The notes under the pieces are model-generated. The model was given only the letters and a program-made list of their open reading frames with translations, searched no databases and was not told where the DNA came from. 64,000 nt of DNA from NCBI RefSeq assembly GCF_000336995.1, contig NZ_AOJI01000019.1, positions 1-64,000 on the forward strand. Direction: 5' to 3'. How positions within the stretch are numbered: position 1 is the stretch's first letter; the number at the start of each line of letters is the position of its first letter. Shown in pieces: positions 52,575-61,193 of this stretch. Source of the stretch: Halorubrum aidingense JCM 13560 (lineage in GTDB: Archaea; Halobacteriota; Halobacteria; Halobacteriales; Haloferacaceae). A program made the translations under genes and the position numbers.

Positions 52575-52889
52575 TCAGTCCTCTTCGATCGCGGCGAGCG
52601 CCTCCTCCGGCGCGCCGCACTCCGGACACGAGTCCGGTATCCCGTCCTCGAGTTCGCCCATCTCGCCGCACTCCGAACAGCGCCACATGAGGTACCCCTC
52701 GCCGAACTCCTGTCCCGGGATGGTCTCCGCATCGTCCTCACCCGTCGAGCCGCTCTCCGTGGTCACGACTTCGAACCCGTCGGCGGTGTACTCGCTGACC
52801 TGCCCGACGACTCGCCCGTCCTCGTCGTATACCGCCTCGCCGGGAGCGATGGGCTCGTCGTCCAGGCCCGGCTCCGCGTTCTCGCTCAC
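52575..52889 (-). CDS. Rubredoxin-like zinc-ribbon protein
   Basis: This 104-residue protein has an N-terminal acidic beta domain (EPIAPGEAVYDEDGRVVGQVSEYTADGFEVVT) and a C-terminal zinc ribbon: LMWRCSECGEMGELEDGIPDSCPECGAPEEAL, CxxC-x15-CxxC. I recognise it as the haloarchaeal DUF7130/rubredoxin-like type. GTG 52889 is chosen over the longer ATG frame, whose first 34 residues look non-native. Role unknown. Confidence 0.8.
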   Translation of the reverse strand: MSENAEPGLDDEPIAPGEAVYDEDGRVVGQVSEYTADGFEVVTTESGSTGEDDAETIPGQEFGEGYLMWRCSECGEMGELEDGIPDSCPECGAPEEALAAIEED

Positions 52890-53012
52890 GCCCGACCCCT
52901 CCTCGGTAGCCGTCCGGTTCGGGGGAGGCGACGGGTCACCATTCCGCCTCCTCCCCGAAGCGGCGCGCGATCGGCTCGAGACGGTCGACACCGCGGGGAT
53001 CGGCCGTCGATC

Positions 53013-53213
53013 TCATCTGAGCCTCCGGTAGAGTCGGGTGAGGAGGGAGGCGGCCACGCCCAGTCCCGGTACCCAGTTCGACACGACGGCCGCACCGAGC
53101 AGGAGGACCCCCGTCCGGGTGTCCCGGCGGGCGAACGCCACGGCGGCGTCTAGCAGGGTCGATGCGATTCCCAGTCGCTGTAGCGTCTGTCGGCCAGGTG
53201 TCAATGTCATCAC
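53013..53213 (-). CDS. Small membrane protein
   Basis: This 66-residue protein, MMTLTPGRQTLQRLGIASTLLDAAVAFARRDTRTGVLLLGAAVVSNWVPGLGVAASLLTRLYRRLR, has two hydrophobic stretches (about 13-28 and 34-58) and a basic C-terminus, so it would insert with the Arg tail inside. No family assigned. The downstream 123 bases to the zinc-ribbon gene contain no gene. Confidence 0.6.
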   Translation of the reverse strand: MMTLTPGRQTLQRLGIASTLLDAAVAFARRDTRTGVLLLGAAVVSNWVPGLGVAASLLTRLYRRLR

Positions 53214-53638
53214 AATAAACCTACGGAATCGGCGAATAATAGACTCGGGCTTGCGTTCGCAAGCGCTTCTCGGCGGACTCGTCCCGTGAGCAGTCCGGTT
53301 CGAACCGGACTCGCCCTGACTTGGGCGGGCGGCCGCGGTCCGGGGACCCCACGTTCGCTTATACGCCTAGCAGAAGCAAGCAGAACGGTTAGTCTCGGAA
53401 GCGTCGTTCGTCGGATCACCGTGCAAGACGAGGTCGCACCGACGGCAGCCGACGGAGATCGCTACCGGCACTCCGGGGCATCGAGACCGTCTCTGACGAC
53501 GAGGGCAGCCTGCACAGGTAACGCCGCCCACCGGGATTTCCGGACAGTCTCCCGCTGAACCCTCCTTTTCAGCGTGAGACTCGATGCGTTGCCGTACGAC
53601 GATGGAACCGTATGACACTTCGAAATTCACCACCTATC
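53214..53638. other. Gene-poor spacer with hairpin, palindrome and a doubtful Cys-rich frame
   Basis: The 425 bases hold a strong 6-base-pair hairpin (CTTGCGTTCGCAAG, 53250-53263), a perfect 20-base palindrome (53292-53311) and a minus-strand Cys-rich open frame (53367-53633) with CxxC pairs, which I do not accept as a gene. Nothing else is supported. Confidence 0.6.
53292..53311. repeat. Perfect 20-base palindrome
   Basis: AGTCCGGTTCGAACCGGACT reads identically on both strands. It resembles a tRNA T-arm (GTTCGAA) but the loop and flanks do not fit a tRNA. It could be a protein-binding site or a terminator. Confidence 0.9.
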
Positions 53639-54388
53639 ATGAACGTTCGCCCCGCGGAGTCGAACGACCGAGAACAGATCAGAGCGATCGCGCGCGACTC
53701 GCTGCAGTCGTCGTACTCGCTCAGTCCGGACCAGATCGAGATGATACTCGAAGCGGAGTTCGACGACGCGTCGCTGACCGGTCTGCTCGACGACGCGGAC
53801 ACGGCGGTGCTCGTCGTCGAAGCGGCGGTCGACGGCGCGGAAACCGTCCGCGGGTTCGTCACCGTCGACGTCGGAGCGGAAGCGACGATCCGGTGGCTCC
53901 ACGTGGATCCGGCGGCACGGGGAGAGGGCGTCGCCACGGCGCTGCTCGAACGCGTCCGCGAACGGTACGCCGAGAAGCCGCTCGCGGCGCGTATCCTCGA
54001 CGAGGCCGTCGAGGGCGGCGAGTTCCTCGAAGGGTTCGGCCTCAAACAGGGCGGTCACGACCACCTCCTGATCGGCGGAGAGGAGTTCGCGGTCACCGTG
54101 TTCACGGAAGGCCAATCGACGGAGACGTCGACCGAGCCGACCGTCACGGTCCCGGAGTCGGTCGCCGTCGACGGGGGTGACCGGCCCGTCGACCGCGACG
54201 AGAGCGTTCCCGGCAGCGAGGCCCCGTTCTTCACCGTGTACGTCGCGGACGACGAGGAGGAGGCGTACGGGTACTTCTGTTCGCAGTGCGGGAGCACGAA
54301 CGTCTCCATCGACGGGCTGGAGCGGCTCGAATGCGGGGACTGCGGCAACACGCACCTGGCCGACGAGTGGGACGATGCGTATCTGTGA
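53639..54388 (+). CDS. GNAT acetyltransferase with C-terminal zinc ribbon
   Basis: This 249-residue protein has a GNAT domain (NVRPAESNDREQIRAIARDSL; acetyl-CoA loop RWLHVDPAARGEGVATALLERV at about residues 89-110). A Glu/Thr/Val-rich linker leads to a zinc ribbon (GYFCSQCGSTNVSIDGLERLECGDCGNTHLA, CxxC-x15-CxxC). The fusion suggests that the ribbon directs the acetyltransferase to a nucleic acid or protein target. ATG 53639 is chosen; ATG 53612 is nine codons upstream and in frame, so it cannot be excluded. Confidence 0.88.
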   Translation: MNVRPAESNDREQIRAIARDSLQSSYSLSPDQIEMILEAEFDDASLTGLLDDADTAVLVVEAAVDGAETVRGFVTVDVGAEATIRWLHVDPAARGEGVATALLERVRERYAEKPLAARILDEAVEGGEFLEGFGLKQGGHDHLLIGGEEFAVTVFTEGQSTETSTEPTVTVPESVAVDGGDRPVDRDESVPGSEAPFFTVYVADDEEEAYGYFCSQCGSTNVSIDGLERLECGDCGNTHLADEWDDAYL

Positions 54389-54487
54389 GCGCCCGCAGTT
54401 CGGGCTGAGACCGCCTGTACGGACGCGTCTGCCCACCCGGCAGGGGCCGGCACAGAGAGTAAATGGCTTCGGCACGACGATACAATA

Positions 54488-54805
54488 ATGACAACAAACC
54501 AAGGAGACGATCGCGAACAGGGTGTAGAGTTCGGCCCGCTCGCGGACGACCTCGAGGACGAGGAGTACCCGATGGATCTGGAGACCCTACTGGAGCGGTA
54601 CGGCGACCGTGAGCTGGGGCTGGGTGACGATACCGCGACGCTCCGGACGGTGTTAGGATCCCAAGGCGAGGTGACCTACGAATCCGCCGACGACGTGCGT
54701 CAGAGCATCATCGGGATGGTCAGTGACGAGGCGATCGGCCGGAAGAACTACTCGGACCGCGGCGGCAGCACCATCGCCGAGGAGGGCACCGACGAGTCGG
54801 CGTAG
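54488..54805 (+). CDS. DUF5789 family protein
   Basis: This 105-residue acidic protein, FGPLADDLEDEEYPMDLETLLERYGDRELGLGDDTATLRTVLGSQGEVTYESADDVRQSIIGMVSDEAIGRKNYSDRGGS, has the DUF5789 core (EEYP and LLERYGD). No membrane or metal motif. These small haloarchaeal proteins are of unknown role. It sits just upstream of dacZ but with its own promoter region, and a 170-base gap with a TATATAAAT box separates them. Confidence 0.88.
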   Translation: MTTNQGDDREQGVEFGPLADDLEDEEYPMDLETLLERYGDRELGLGDDTATLRTVLGSQGEVTYESADDVRQSIIGMVSDEAIGRKNYSDRGGSTIAEEGTDESA

Positions 54806-54881
54806 GTGACCGTCAACCCGCCTACTAACCCCTTACGCGCCCGAATTCGCGGAAATATCGGGCGGTCGGATGAGTGGATTG

Positions 54882-54889
54882 TATATAAA
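54882..54889 (+). promoter_or_regulatory. TATA box of dacZ
   Basis: TATATAAA stands 87-94 bases before the chosen dacZ ATG, giving a leader of about 55-60 bases. If ATG 54928 were used instead, the leader would be about 10 bases. This is the strongest TATA-like element within 200 bases. Confidence 0.5.
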
Positions 54890-54975
54890 TACCACACGTC
54901 GATGACACCGCGGAGTCAGACGGTCGTATGACGGCGACACAACGACTATACGGCGTCCGAGAGTCAGTACGGACA

Positions 54976-55785
54976 ATGGCCTCGCTCACCGAGTACCTGT
55001 CCGACCTCGTCGCGGACGCGGACGCCGTGCTGCTGTTCTCTCCGACGCGATCGATGTACGACCGGGTCGCGGACGGCGACACCGAGATCGTCGTCGTCGC
55101 GCCCGACAACGACCTCGCGGCGGAGCCGTTCGTCGAACTCCCCCTTCCGTTCGACAACGTCACGGACCGCATTCGGTTCGGTATCGAGGGCGCGATGGAC
55201 GCCGACCTCGTCGACGAGGGCGACGAGGTCGTCTGCCTCACCAACGTCTTCGGCGACGGGTCGGACGCGGTGGTCCGGGTGGGCGTCGACGAGACGGTTC
55301 ACACCGGGATCTACGACCTCTTCGTCAACTCGCGGGCCGAGCCGAGCGTGATCCGCGACGTCTTCGAGGTCGCCATCGAACTCGGACAGAAGGGACAGAA
55401 GGGGAAACCGGTCGGCGCGCTGTTCGTCGTCGGCGACGCCGGGAAGGTGATGAACAAGTCCCGCCCGCTGTCGTACAACCCCTTCGAGAAGTCGCACGTC
55501 CACGTCGGCGACCCCATCGTGAACGTGATGCTCAAGGAGTTCTCGCGGCTCGACGGCGCGTTCGTCATCTCCGACTCCGGGAAGATCGTCTCCGCGTACC
55601 GCTACCTCGAACCCGGCGCGGAGGGCGTCGACATCCCGAAGGGGCTCGGCGCGCGACACATGTCCGGCGCCGCCATCACCCGGGACACGAACGCGACGGC
55701 GATCGTGCTCTCCGAGTCGGACGGGCTCGTTCGGGCGTTCAAATCGGGGAAGCTCGTCTTGGAGATCGATCCGGAGGAGTACTGA
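54976..55785 (+). CDS. dacZ: Diadenylate cyclase DacZ
   Basis: The protein has 269 residues. The C-terminal DisA_N-type cyclase domain contains the DGAFVISDSG motif (Asp-Gly-Ala at about 195-197) and GLGARHMSGAAIT, the RHR-type nucleotide loop with Arg-His-Met in place of Arg-His-Arg. An N-terminal archaeal domain (about 1-125) precedes it. It makes c-di-AMP, which controls osmotic and potassium balance in haloarchaea. The MscS-like channel starts 5 bases after its stop, so the pair is an operon. ATG 54928 is a possible alternative start. Confidence 0.92.
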   Translation: MASLTEYLSDLVADADAVLLFSPTRSMYDRVADGDTEIVVVAPDNDLAAEPFVELPLPFDNVTDRIRFGIEGAMDADLVDEGDEVVCLTNVFGDGSDAVVRVGVDETVHTGIYDLFVNSRAEPSVIRDVFEVAIELGQKGQKGKPVGALFVVGDAGKVMNKSRPLSYNPFEKSHVHVGDPIVNVMLKEFSRLDGAFVISDSGKIVSAYRYLEPGAEGVDIPKGLGARHMSGAAITRDTNATAIVLSESDGLVRAFKSGKLVLEIDPEEY

Positions 55786-55790
55786 TACCG

Positions 55791-56582
55791 ATGATTCCAG
55801 CGGTCGCGACCGAACTCACGAGGCTCGCCGCCCGCGTCCCCGAGCGGATCTGGCTCGCCCTGATCGTGCTCGTCTTCGGGCTGCTCGCGGCGTACGTCGT
55901 GGGCGCGATCAACCGGCGGCTGCTGACGCGAGCGGGCGTCCCCGACGTGATCGAGGGGACCGCCTTCGAGCGAACCGCCCGGGAGTTCGACACCTCGACG
56001 GTTCGCATCCTCGCGAAGCTGTCCAGCTACTTCATCGTCGCCGTCACCCTCATCGTCGTGCTCACGGTCGCCGACGTGCGGTACCTCGAACAGTTCTGGG
56101 CGAACCTCGGCGCGTTCCTCCCGCGGCTGTTCGTCGCCGTGCTCGTCCTGATCGTCGGGGTCGTCGTCGGCGACAAGACGGAGCTGCTCGTCGCCGAGCG
56201 CCTCCGCGGCGTCAAGCTCCCCGAACTCGGCGTGCTGCCGCCGCTCGTGAAGTACAGCGTGGTGTACGTCGCCGCGCTCATCGCGCTGGGACAGGTCGGC
56301 GTGCAGACGCTCGCGCTCGTGGTGCTGCTGGCGGCGTACGCGTTCGCCGTCGTGGTGTTCGCCGCGTTGGCGACGAAGGACCTCGTCGCGTCCGCCGCGG
56401 CCGGCGTCTTCCTCCTGTTGCGTCAGCCGTACGAGATCGGCGACGAGGTGCGCGTCGCCGGCGAGCGCGGGATCGTCCAGGAGGTCGACATGTTCGTCAC
56501 TCGCATCGAGGCCGACGGCGAAGAGCACGTGGTCCCGAACCACTCCGTGTTCCGCGACGGGATCGTGTTGATTCGAGAGTGA
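55791..56582 (+). CDS. Short MscS-like mechanosensitive channel
   Basis: This 263-residue protein has four or five helices followed by the MscS beta domain (PYEIGDEVRVAGERGIVQEVDMFVTRIEADGEEHVVPNHSVFRDGIVLI) and then ends, so it lacks the C-terminal alpha-beta vestibule of longer MscS proteins. The pore-lining helix is near TKDLVASAAAGVFLLLRQP. Placement 5 bases after dacZ suggests that c-di-AMP and this channel act together in osmotic response; that link is inference. Similar pairings are known for other haloarchaeal dacZ loci as far as I recall. Confidence 0.88.
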   Translation: MIPAVATELTRLAARVPERIWLALIVLVFGLLAAYVVGAINRRLLTRAGVPDVIEGTAFERTAREFDTSTVRILAKLSSYFIVAVTLIVVLTVADVRYLEQFWANLGAFLPRLFVAVLVLIVGVVVGDKTELLVAERLRGVKLPELGVLPPLVKYSVVYVAALIALGQVGVQTLALVVLLAAYAFAVVVFAALATKDLVASAAAGVFLLLRQPYEIGDEVRVAGERGIVQEVDMFVTRIEADGEEHVVPNHSVFRDGIVLIRE

Positions 56583-56783
56583 CCCTTCCCCGAGGTCAGC
56601 CCCGAGGGGCTTCCGTCTGACCGGCTGTCGACGGCGAGCGGCGAATAAGAGACGTAGCTGTGAATGAGTACACATGAATATAAATAAATATAAAAGTGTG
56701 TAATTAAATAGTAGTTAATTCTAGACACAGTTAATTCGGCTTGAATCGGAACAGTATTTATTTGAGATCGCGAGTGAGATGAC
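56583..56783. promoter_or_regulatory. AT-rich intergenic region with kinase promoter
   Basis: The spacer has an unusually AT-rich core (56660-56765). TATTTATT at 56755-56762 lies 22-29 bases before ATG 56784 and is a good TATA for a leaderless kinase mRNA. The 9-mer AGTTAATTC occurs twice (56713-56721, 56729-56737), 16 bases apart, a candidate regulator site. Confidence 0.55.
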
Positions 56784-57863
56784 ATGCGAGAGTCTGCCGA
56801 CACCCGACTCCCGGGAATATTCGACGACCTCGATGTCGGTATCAATCTCCACGACCCGACCGCGAACGAGATTCTCGACGCCAACGCTCGTTTGGAGGAG
56901 CTGTACGGGTACTCGGCGGACGAGCTTCGAACGATGGGCATCGGTGACTACACGGCCCCGTCGACGAGATTCTCGCAAGACGCGGCGATTCAACTGATCC
57001 AGCGCGCCGCGGACGGCGAGCCGCAGACCTTCGATTGGCAGATCGAGCGATCGAACGAAGAGCTGCGATGGGTCCGCATTCACCTCAGTGCCACCCAGAT
57101 AGACGGAAAGCGGTGCGTCATCTCCGAGGTGCATGACGTGACCGAGTACCGCGCTCGCGAGCGCCGCCTGCGCCTGCTCAGCCGGATCATCCGCCACAAC
57201 CTGCGAAACAAAACGAACGTGCTCATGGGGTACGCCGACAGGGTGAGACAGGCGGTCGAAGACGAGGCGCTCGAACGGGAGATCGAGACGATCCTCGACA
57301 TCACGACCGAGGTGGGCGGGCTGAGCGATTCGGTGAAACAGATCGAGGAGATCGCCGAACCCAGCGCGACGGAGCGCTCGCCGACCGACCTCCGGGCGGT
57401 CGGTCGCTCGCTCGTCGGCGAGGCGCGCGAGACGTATCCGAACGCGACCTTCTCGGTGACCGCGCCGAGGGCCGCCTGGGTCATCGCGGATAAGGGGATC
57501 CACTACGCGATCGAACACGCCATTCGAAACGCGGTCGAGCACAACGATCGAGAGACCCCGTCGGTGACGGTATCGGTCGAAAACGGCGGCGAGGAGGGTC
57601 ACGGCGTAGTCCGGATCGCCGACAACGGGCCGCCGATACCGGAAACGGAGATCGAGGTGCTCAGAGCCGACGTGGAAACCAGCAGCACGTTTCACGGCAC
57701 GGGGGTCGGCCTGTGGGTGATACAGTGGTGCGTCGAGTCGCTCGGCGGCGAACTCACCTTCGAGGAGAATCACCCGCGCGGGAACGTCGTCTGCATTTCG
57801 CTCCCGAAGGCGAGCAAGCCGGAGAGCAAGCCGAAGAGCGACCCCGCGATCGGCGAGAAGTGA
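56784..57863 (+). CDS. PAS-domain sensor histidine kinase
   Basis: This 359-residue cytoplasmic kinase has a single PAS domain (residues about 8-120; GINLHDPTANEILDANARLEELYGYS), a short linker, the HisKA region with phosphoacceptor RIIRHNLRNKTNVLMGYADRV (His near residue 137), and a HATPase domain with EHAIRNAVEHND (N-box), IADNGPPIP (G1) and GTGVGLWVIQWCVESLGG (G2). No response regulator lies next to it. The leaderless promoter 20 bases upstream is AT-rich. The signal is unknown. Confidence 0.92.
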   Translation: MRESADTRLPGIFDDLDVGINLHDPTANEILDANARLEELYGYSADELRTMGIGDYTAPSTRFSQDAAIQLIQRAADGEPQTFDWQIERSNEELRWVRIHLSATQIDGKRCVISEVHDVTEYRARERRLRLLSRIIRHNLRNKTNVLMGYADRVRQAVEDEALEREIETILDITTEVGGLSDSVKQIEEIAEPSATERSPTDLRAVGRSLVGEARETYPNATFSVTAPRAAWVIADKGIHYAIEHAIRNAVEHNDRETPSVTVSVENGGEEGHGVVRIADNGPPIPETEIEVLRADVETSSTFHGTGVGLWVIQWCVESLGGELTFEENHPRGNVVCISLPKASKPESKPKSDPAIGEK

Positions 57864-57949
57864 ACTGACCGCCCCGAGCCGCGCTCGCCGTTCCCACAGC
57901 GTGGGAGCAGCTGACACGATATAACCCGTCGGGCGACGAACGAACAGCC

Positions 57950-58633
57950 ATGAGCACCGATACCACGGGCGTCGCCTGCGACGGGTGGGACGGGAGCGAG
58001 TGCGAGGGGACGGTTCACTGCCCGGCGCGCTGTCCGCGGTTCGTCGACAAGGAGGGCGCGCGCTGGACGCTCCGTCCGGCCCTCCCGGAGGACGCGGCGC
58101 CGCTGGCCGAGATGTACGAGGGGTTCGACGCCGGAGACCGCGCGCAGGGGCTCCCGCCGGTCGATCGGCGTCGCCGCGCCGACTGGATCGAGACGATGCT
58201 GACGGACGGCAGCGACGTCGTCGCCGAGCGCGACGGCGAGCTGTACGGGCACGCGATGTACACGCCGACGGACGCGTCACAGCCCGAACTCGCCGTCTTC
58301 GTCCACCCCGACATGCAGGGGCGCGGCGTGGGGACGGAGCTCTGCCGGCACGTGATCGCCGACGCCGCCGCCGCCGACCGCGAGGGGCTCGAACTGTACG
58401 TCACGAGCAGCAACCGCGTGGCTCGGAGCGTGTACCGAACGGTCGGCTTCGAACTCGTCGACCGCGAGGGCGACCTCCGGATGGCGCTCTCGCTCGACGA
58501 CCCGATCGCCACGGCGGTCCGGTGGCCACCGGTGGTCCGAAACGGACCGTCAGAGCCGGCGGCGGACGAACCGGCGGCGGACGAGTCGACACCCGACGAT
58601 TCCGGGGAGATCGCGGCCCCAGCCGGCGACTGA
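57950..58633 (+). CDS. GNAT acetyltransferase with N-terminal Cys motif
   Basis: The protein has 227 residues. An N-terminal Cys set (VACDGWDGSECEGTVHCPARCPRF) could bind a metal. The GNAT domain has WTLRPALPEDAAPLAEM and the acetyl-CoA loop PELAVFVHPDMQGRGVGTELCRHVI (about 119-143), followed by LYVTSSNRVARSVYRTVGFELVDREGDL. The C-terminal 40 residues are acidic and Ala/Pro-rich. CGATATAAC at 57917-57925 lies 25-33 bases before ATG 57950. Substrate unknown. Confidence 0.9.
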   Translation: MSTDTTGVACDGWDGSECEGTVHCPARCPRFVDKEGARWTLRPALPEDAAPLAEMYEGFDAGDRAQGLPPVDRRRRADWIETMLTDGSDVVAERDGELYGHAMYTPTDASQPELAVFVHPDMQGRGVGTELCRHVIADAAAADREGLELYVTSSNRVARSVYRTVGFELVDREGDLRMALSLDDPIATAVRWPPVVRNGPSEPAADEPAADESTPDDSGEIAAPAGD

Positions 58634-58714
58634 TCGGACGCGAGGGGATCGCGGCGAGGCGACGGTTCACGTGACCGCAACGATTAGGCGTCGGCGCCCC
58701 CACGAGTAGCCATC

Positions 58715-61156
58715 GTGGAGGACGCCATCGAGTGGCTGCGAGACCGACCGTTCTACGAGGGGCAGATCGCGGAGCACCGTCGCCTCCCGGCCCGCGAGCC
58801 CGTCTACGCCGATATCGACCTCGCTCCCCGGATGGCCGACGCGCTCTCGAAGCGAGGGATCGACCGACTCTACCGTCATCAGGCCGCGGCGATCGAAGCG
58901 GTTCGCGGCGGCGACGACGTCGTGCTCGCGACCGAGACCGCGAGCGGGAAGTCGCTCGCGTACGCGGTCCCCGCCTTCGAGGCGGCGATGGACCACGGCG
59001 GACGAACCCTCTACCTCGGCCCGCAGAACGCGCTCATCGCCGACCAGGAGGAGTCGCTCTCGGAGCTCGCCCGTGGATTAGGGTTCGGAAGCCGCGTCTC
59101 CGTCGCGTCGTACACCGGCCGGCTCTCGCGATCGGAGAAACGGGACGTGCGGGACCGCGAGCCGACGGTGTTGCTGTCGAACCCGGACATGCTGCACTAC
59201 GCGCTGTTGCCGCACGCGGGGCGACTCTGGGAGTGGTTCTTCTCCTCGCTCGAGTACGTCGTGATCGACGAGGTCCACAGCTACCGCGGCGTGTTCGGCT
59301 CGCAGGTCGCCATGACGCTGCGCCGGCTCGCGCGGACCTGCGAGCGGTTCGGCTCGACCCCGCGATTCGTCTGCTGTTCGGCGACGATCAACAACCCCGT
59401 CGACCACGTCGCGGCGGTGACCGGCCGAGACCCCGACGGCATCGCGCTCGTCGACGAGGACGCCTCCGGGCGTGGACCGCGCGACTGGGTGTTGTGGAAC
59501 CCGCCGGAGTACGACGACGACTGGCAGGAACGCGGGAGCGGGCGCCGGAAGTCGAGCCACACCGAAAGCAAGCGGCTCTTCGTCGACCTCGTGGCCGCGG
59601 GCGCGCAGACGCTGGCGTTCACGCGAGCGCGACAGACCGCGGAGCAGTACGCGACCGACAGCGCGAGCGACCTCCGGGAGCGGGGCGAGCGCGAGTTGGC
59701 AGGGGCGGTCGGCGCCTACCAGGCCGCGCTCAAGGACGACCGCCGACGCGAGATCGAATCCGCGCTGCACGCCGGCGACCTCCGCGGCGTCTGGTCGACG
59801 AGCGCGCTCGAACTCGGCGTCGACGTCGGCGGGCTCGACGCCGTGATCCTGGACGGCTACCCCGGGACGCGGATGTCGGCGTACCAGCGCGCGGGTCGCG
59901 CGGGCCGCGGCGACGACCCCGCGCTCGTCGTGATGGTCGGCGGCGAAGACCAGCTCGACCAGTACCTCATGAACAACCCCGCCGACTTCTTCGAGGCGCC
60001 GCCGGAGGACGCGATCTGCGACCCCGCGAACGACGAGCTGCTCCCGCGACATGTCGCCTGCGCGGCCGACGAGCGCTGGCTCTCGCCCGCCGACGAGACG
60101 TATTTCGATGAGACGTTCCCCGGGATCGTCGGCGACTTGACCGCCGAAGGCGTCCTCGACCGGCGAGACACCGCCTCGGGGATCCGGTGGGTCCACGCCG
60201 GCTCGGCGAGCCCGCAGCAGGCCGTGAATCTCCGCACCGCGGACGACCGCGAGATCGACCTGATCGACTCGTCGCGCGGCGAGACGGTCGCGTCGCTCGG
60301 GTTCGCCGACGCGCTCCGCGACGCCCACCCCGGCGCGATCTACCACCAGCAGGGACGCACCTACGAGGTGACCGACCTCGATCTCGACCGCGACGTCGCC
60401 GAGCTGCAGTCCTCGTGGGCCGACTACTACACGCGGACGCTCTCGGAGAAGGACATCGTCGTGAACGAGGACCTCGCGGCGCGAGAGCTTTCCGCGCGTC
60501 CCGACGTTCCGGTCCGATTCGCCGACGTCACCGTCACCGAGCAGATCACGGGGTTCGTCCGGAAGGACGCCGCGACCGGCGAGTCGCTCGGCGAGTCGAC
60601 GCTCGACCTGCCGGAGACGACGCTCCGGACGAAGGCGCTGTACTTCCCGGTTCCCGCCGATATCGAGTCCGAGATGCGCGCGATCGGCGGGCGCGAGCGA
60701 GCGGGCGACGACGCGGCTGGAGACGACGCGGCGGGCGCAGCCGAAGACGCCGACTCCGAAGACGCCAACTCCGAAGACGCCGACTCCGGGGCCGGCGGCG
60801 AGCACGCGTTCAACGGCGGGATCCACGCGGCCGAACACGGAATCATCTCGCTGTTCCCGTTTCACCTCCTCTGTGACCGCGCCGACGTGGGCGGCATCTC
60901 GACGCCCTATCACCCGCACACCGACGCCCCCGCGGTGTTCGTCTACGACGGCTACCCCGGCGGGGTCGGGCTCACGCGCCGGGGCCACGACCGGATCGAG
61001 GAACTGCTGAAGCGAACCGCGCGGCTCATCGACGGCTGCGACTGCGCGGGGGGCTGTCCGGCCTGCGTGCAGTCGCCCCACTGCGGGAACGCCAACGAGC
61101 CGCTCGCGAAGGCACCGGCGGTTCACCTGCTGCGGGCGTTGACCCGGACAGGGTAG
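58715..61156 (+). CDS. DEAD/DEAH helicase of the Hrq1/MrfA-like type (DUF1998)
   Basis: This 813-residue SF2 helicase has Q-motif-like YRHQAAAIEAV, motif I ATETASGKSLAY, DEVH motif II (VVIDEVHSYRG), SATINNP motif III and, in the second RecA domain, QRAGRAGRGDDPALVVMV (motif VI). The C-terminal part has a long linker with DAxSEDANSED repeats and a four-Cys zinc module (CDCAGGCPACVQSPHCGN) typical of DUF1998 Hrq1/MrfA repair helicases. The acidic repeat (about 670-690) is poorly conserved. It would unwind DNA during crosslink or excision repair; the link to repair is family knowledge. Confidence 0.9.
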   Translation: MEDAIEWLRDRPFYEGQIAEHRRLPAREPVYADIDLAPRMADALSKRGIDRLYRHQAAAIEAVRGGDDVVLATETASGKSLAYAVPAFEAAMDHGGRTLYLGPQNALIADQEESLSELARGLGFGSRVSVASYTGRLSRSEKRDVRDREPTVLLSNPDMLHYALLPHAGRLWEWFFSSLEYVVIDEVHSYRGVFGSQVAMTLRRLARTCERFGSTPRFVCCSATINNPVDHVAAVTGRDPDGIALVDEDASGRGPRDWVLWNPPEYDDDWQERGSGRRKSSHTESKRLFVDLVAAGAQTLAFTRARQTAEQYATDSASDLRERGERELAGAVGAYQAALKDDRRREIESALHAGDLRGVWSTSALELGVDVGGLDAVILDGYPGTRMSAYQRAGRAGRGDDPALVVMVGGEDQLDQYLMNNPADFFEAPPEDAICDPANDELLPRHVACAADERWLSPADETYFDETFPGIVGDLTAEGVLDRRDTASGIRWVHAGSASPQQAVNLRTADDREIDLIDSSRGETVASLGFADALRDAHPGAIYHQQGRTYEVTDLDLDRDVAELQSSWADYYTRTLSEKDIVVNEDLAARELSARPDVPVRFADVTVTEQITGFVRKDAATGESLGESTLDLPETTLRTKALYFPVPADIESEMRAIGGRERAGDDAAGDDAAGAAEDADSEDANSEDADSGAGGEHAFNGGIHAAEHGIISLFPFHLLCDRADVGGISTPYHPHTDAPAVFVYDGYPGGVGLTRRGHDRIEELLKRTARLIDGCDCAGGCPACVQSPHCGNANEPLAKAPAVHLLRALTRTG

Positions 61157-61193
61157 GCACAAGCGGTTTGCCGTCACCGGGCGAGGTGGCTGC

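Noticed and set aside
53292-53311. tRNA T-arm (GTTCGAA)
   Set aside because: The loop and flanking stems do not allow a 5-base-pair T stem with a 7-base loop, and no other tRNA arms lie next to it.
53367-53633. Cys-rich minus-strand ORF (88 residues)
   Set aside because: Contains CxxC pairs but has no acidic composition and no clear promoter; it could be a decayed zinc protein, but the evidence is too thin to call it.
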